Shown here: piece after piece, positions 15,448 to 18,083 of the stretch
Position numbering within the stretch: position 1 is the stretch's first letter
Layout of the letters: each line of letters opens with the position of its first letter
Assembly: GCA_038214085.1 (NCBI GenBank)
Contig: JBBQSF010000058.1
Span: 1-18,083, forward strand
DNA from: JBBQSF01 sp038214085
GTDB taxonomy: Bacteria; Bacteroidota; Bacteroidia; Bacteroidales; CG2-30-32-10
Length of the DNA: 18,083 bases
Direction of reading: 5' to 3'
Program-made: the position numbers and the translations under genes
Notes under the pieces: model-generated
Database searches by the model: none
What the model was told of the DNA's origin: nothing
The model's input: the letters and a program-made list of their open reading frames with translations, nothing else

Positions 15448-17553
15448 TTACAATTTTCTGTTTCGCAATCGCAAAGAATTCAATACAACAAAAACATCAG
15501 AAAATGCCATAGCCGCAGCAGCAACCATAGGGTTCAGGAAACCGGCAGCAGCAATAGGAATGGCAATAATGTTGTAAAAAAATGCCCAGAACAAATTCTG
15601 CTTAATGGTAATTAAAGTGATTTTGCTTATTCCATGGGCTTTTCGCAATAAATCGAGTTTGCCATTTAATAAAATAACTTGTGCACTTTGAATTGCTATT
15701 TGAGTGGCATTGCTTAGCGAAATCCCAATTGTAGCAGCCGAAAGCGCAGGTGCATCGTTTATTCCATCGCCAACCATTGCAGTGGAATATTTACTTGTCT
15801 CTGATTTCAGATAATCAAGTTTTTGGGCAGGCGTTTGCCTGTAAAAATATTCTGAAATACCCATTTCGGAAGCAACTTGAGCTGTTTTGGCTTTACTGTC
15901 GCCACTTAAAAGTATGGGTGTTATTTTATTGTTTTTGAGATAATCCATCAAAGGTTTCGCATCAGGTTTTACTTCATCACGCAAGTCGATAGTAGCAATA
16001 AGTATATTGTTTCTTACCAGATAAATGGTGTGCGAATCGTCTTTGGTAAGTGCAGCTGCAATTTTATATGAACCGGCTTTATACGTATTTCCTGACTTAT
16101 CCGAAGCCACCATCCCCTCGCCTTTCACTTCTTCTATATGTTCAAATTCAATAGAATTATCGGGTGATATTTCTTTTAACAATGATTTTGCAATGGGATG
16201 CGATGAATATTTTTCAATATTATACACTATTTTCAGTGCCTCGGTTTCTGAAACTCCAATAACATTTATTTTTTGCAATTTAAAATCACCGGTAGTCAGC
16301 GTTCCTGTTTTATCAAAAATTACTTTTTGCAAACCTGCCATGGTTTCGAGTGTTCGTGCACCTTTTACCAGAATTCCGCTTCGCGCAAGCCTTCCAACGC
16401 CAACTATTACGGCTGTAGGAATAGCAAGACCCAAAGCACATGGACAAGAAATTACCAGAACAGCAATACTTCGCAACAAAGCATGCTGAAAGTCAACACC
16501 AACAAGCCAAAGCGAAACAGCAAATGTAATCAGAGCAATTCCAACAACAACAGGAACAAATATCGCTGCAATTTTATCGGCCAAATTCTGCAGTTCGGGT
16601 TTATCATTTTGTGCTTTTTTTACCATTTCAATAATTTGCGAAAGCACTGTGTTATGTCCAATTACCGTGGCTTTCATGCGCAAAGTCCCTGAAAGCAAAA
16701 TAGTGCCCCCTATTAATGCACTCCCGGTTTCTTTAAAAACAGGAAAACTTTCGCCCGAAATCATTGCTTCATTTACTTCAGCATTTCCTTGCGTAACCTC
16801 GCCATCCACCGGAACATTATCTCCAGTATTTACAATAAGAATATCTCCTGGATTTATTTGCGTAGATTCAATTTCCTCAGTGCTTTCAATGCCTTCGACT
16901 ATTTTAACACGTCGGGCTGTAGTTTTTTGAAGTTTTATCAAAAGGTCAATTGCCGTTGTGGTGCGGCTTACCGAACGATGTTCGAGAAGATTTCCCAGCA
17001 ATATTAATGTAATAATTCCAGCCGCGGTTTCGTAGAACTGAAACTCATGTCCCAAATTATTCAGTGTTCCATAAAGACTATAAAAAAATGCTGCTGATGC
17101 ACCAATAATAATAAGTACATCCATATTTGGAACTCCGCTTTTCAGCGAGCCATAAGCACTCCGACCAAAATGAATAAACCCTACAGTAAACACGGGAATG
17201 GCAATGCATAGCTGAAACCATGGATTGTGAAATATTTCAAAAGGCAGAAACATCGCGGAAAGCAAAGGAATTGTAAAAATCAGAGAAAAAATAAATTTGA
17301 ATTCGAGGGAAGTATAAAACTTCGCCTTTTTCTGCTCTTCTTTTTCCTCAAGAACTGAATAACCAAGCTTTCGTATTTTTTCCTTCGCAAACTCAACCCT
17401 GTCGGCAGATTCGCTTTTAAAGACAACTTCTTTAGTCGCAAAACTGACTTCCACTTCGCTGAAACCTTCCTTTTCGAGCCTTTTTTTGATTCCAAGCGCA
17501 CAGTTGTTGCAATCCATGCCCTCAACTTTCAGTTCAATTTTCTTTATTTCCAT
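15448..17553 (-). CDS. copA: Copper-translocating P1B-type ATPase (CopA family)
   Basis: An inner-membrane ATPase of 701 residues that most likely exports Cu(I) from the cytosol. An N-terminal heavy-metal-associated domain carries GMDCNNC (Cys15, Cys18; the usual form is GMTCxxC). Eight membrane segments follow in P1B order. The actuator has ISGESFP; the transport site CPC is at 370-372; the phosphorylation motif DKTGT has Asp414; the P1B-specific SSHPIAKS has His452; GDGINDAP lies near residue 600. In the seventh segment Tyr660-Asn661 match the CopA pair. In the eighth, Met682 is kept, but the position usually held by the second Ser of MxxSS is Asp686 (MAFSD). The CPC plus YN plus Met set favours copper over zinc/cadmium or silver specificity, but this rests on motif reading. 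A putative own promoter lies just upstream and a terminator just downstream. yjbQ is 65 nt upstream on the same strand. Confidence 0.93.
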   Translation of the reverse strand: MEIKKIELKVEGMDCNNCALGIKKRLEKEGFSEVEVSFATKEVVFKSESADRVEFAKEKIRKLGYSVLEEKEEQKKAKFYTSLEFKFIFSLIFTIPLLSAMFLPFEIFHNPWFQLCIAIPVFTVGFIHFGRSAYGSLKSGVPNMDVLIIIGASAAFFYSLYGTLNNLGHEFQFYETAAGIITLILLGNLLEHRSVSRTTTAIDLLIKLQKTTARRVKIVEGIESTEEIESTQINPGDILIVNTGDNVPVDGEVTQGNAEVNEAMISGESFPVFKETGSALIGGTILLSGTLRMKATVIGHNTVLSQIIEMVKKAQNDKPELQNLADKIAAIFVPVVVGIALITFAVSLWLVGVDFQHALLRSIAVLVISCPCALGLAIPTAVIVGVGRLARSGILVKGARTLETMAGLQKVIFDKTGTLTTGDFKLQKINVIGVSETEALKIVYNIEKYSSHPIAKSLLKEISPDNSIEFEHIEEVKGEGMVASDKSGNTYKAGSYKIAAALTKDDSHTIYLVRNNILIATIDLRDEVKPDAKPLMDYLKNNKITPILLSGDSKAKTAQVASEMGISEYFYRQTPAQKLDYLKSETSKYSTAMVGDGINDAPALSAATIGISLSNATQIAIQSAQVILLNGKLDLLRKAHGISKITLITIKQNLFWAFFYNIIAIPIAAAGFLNPMVAAAAMAFSDVFVVLNSLRLRNRKL

Positions 17554-17570
17554 TTCTTTTTAATCTAATA

Positions 17571-17604
17571 CAAATATACAAAAAAAATACTTATTCGGAA
17601 CAAT
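17571..17604 (-). promoter_or_regulatory. Predicted Bacteroidota-type promoter of copA
   Basis: On the minus strand TATATTTG (17578 to 17571) matches TAnnTTTG exactly. A weak -33 element ATTG (17604 to 17601) stands 22 nt upstream. The box lies only about 17 nt from the ATG, so the leader would be about 10 nt, which is short. No repressor operator with clear dyad symmetry was recognised. Confidence 0.4.
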
Positions 17605-17618
17605 TCTAAATAGTTTAA

Positions 17619-18029
17619 TTATGAATACAAGGTAATCACAATTCTTCTGCAACCTCCATTGTTTCTGAATTCGCACAAATATATACCTTGCCATGTTCCT
17701 AAATTCAATTTTTTATTACTAACCGGAATCGTAAGCGACTGGCCAATTACGGCGCTTTTGATATGTGCAGGCATGTCGTCGGCACCTTCGGAATCGTGCA
17801 CAAAGTAAGGCGTTGCATCAGGAACCAGTTTATTGAAAAAAGTTTCAAAATCAGAACGAACAGTAGAATCAAAATTTTCATTCAGTGTTATTGCAGCAGA
17901 AGTATGTTTGATGAAAATATTTAGCATTCCCATTTCCGGAAGATTTTGAATATTTTTTAAAATCAATTCGGTAATCAGGTGGAATCCGCGTTTAAAAGCG
18001 GGCAAAGTAATTTCAAATTGTTGTATCAT
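17619..18029 (-). CDS. yjbQ: YjbQ/UPF0047-family protein (secondary thiamine-phosphate synthase type)
   Basis: A small cytosolic beta-fold protein of 136 residues, the usual length of the family. Some members have weak thiamine-phosphate synthase activity, hence the name of the family model, but the physiological role is not settled. All conserved motifs are present: HTSAA (His42 onward), DDMPAHIKS (84-92), and LGTWQGIYLCEFR (110-122), the last typical of the active-site region. It is followed by copA after 65 nt; with a likely copA promoter in between, joint function is not implied. Two TAnnTTTG-like boxes occur upstream (18037-18044 and 18050-18057), but any -33 element would fall at or beyond the window edge, so the promoter cannot be fixed. 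The start chosen is the first ATG giving full family length. Confidence 0.92.
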   Translation of the reverse strand: MIQQFEITLPAFKRGFHLITELILKNIQNLPEMGMLNIFIKHTSAAITLNENFDSTVRSDFETFFNKLVPDATPYFVHDSEGADDMPAHIKSAVIGQSLTIPVSNKKLNLGTWQGIYLCEFRNNGGCRRIVITLYS

Positions 18030-18083
18030 TGTATTACAAAATTAAAACACAAAAGTATGAAAATGCCAGTATTTTTTGTTGGA

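Noticed and set aside
16025..16489. 154-codon open frame on the plus strand inside copA
   Set aside because: It lies antisense to conserved CopA motifs (CPC, DKTGT) and has no recognisable protein features; a shadow of the real gene.

Overview
The window looks like chromosomal DNA from an AT-rich, anaerobic member of the Bacteroidota. The grounds are: a gliding-motility/CHU_C-type C-terminal domain, which marks substrates of the type IX secretion system (T9SS); SprB-like and PKD repeats; 'AQ/SQ' signal-peptide ends; promoters of the Bacteroidota form (TTTG - about 19 nt - TAnnTTTG); almost no Shine-Dalgarno sequences; and a complete-looking [FeFe]-hydrogenase maturation set, which points to fermentative life. 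The genus cannot be named from the sequence.

Layout. Positions 1-2924 (+ strand) carry the end of hydG, then hydF and hydE. This is the machinery that builds the H-cluster of [FeFe]-hydrogenase; the hydrogenase itself is not in the window. From 2975 to the right edge every gene is on the minus strand. In order of coordinate these are a cold-shock protein (2975-3169), ATP-dependent PEP carboxykinase (3349-4998), pyruvate phosphate dikinase (5099-7867), a 1188-residue secreted repeat protein with a T9SS sorting domain (8052-11618), a secreted thioredoxin-fold protein without its cysteines (11752-13152), a lipoprotein (13255-13941) and an OmpA-like protein (13979-15256) that probably form an operon, a copper-type P1B ATPase (15448-17553), and a YjbQ-family protein (17619-18029). 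Minus-strand rho-independent terminators follow most transcription units, so the minus strand is mostly a series of short units and not one long operon.

How the genes fit together. PEP carboxykinase and pyruvate phosphate dikinase interconvert oxaloacetate, PEP and pyruvate. Together with H2 metabolism they suit an anaerobe that makes succinate, acetate or propionate and H2 and saves energy at the PEP node. The middle third is envelope biology: a T9SS-exported repeat protein, a periplasmic or outer-membrane thioredoxin-fold protein, a lipoprotein, and a peptidoglycan-binding protein with a predicted jelly-roll domain. The right end is copper efflux.

No mobile element, CRISPR array, tRNA or rRNA was seen, and no gene-free stretch exceeds 300 bases. 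The items most worth a second look are the large unrecognised N-terminal domain of the secreted protein, the HydF cluster-ligand substitution (His to Gln), the cysteine-less thioredoxin-like protein, and a copper-site substitution in the P-type ATPase. I found no clear new multi-gene system; the novelty lies in single proteins and motifs.
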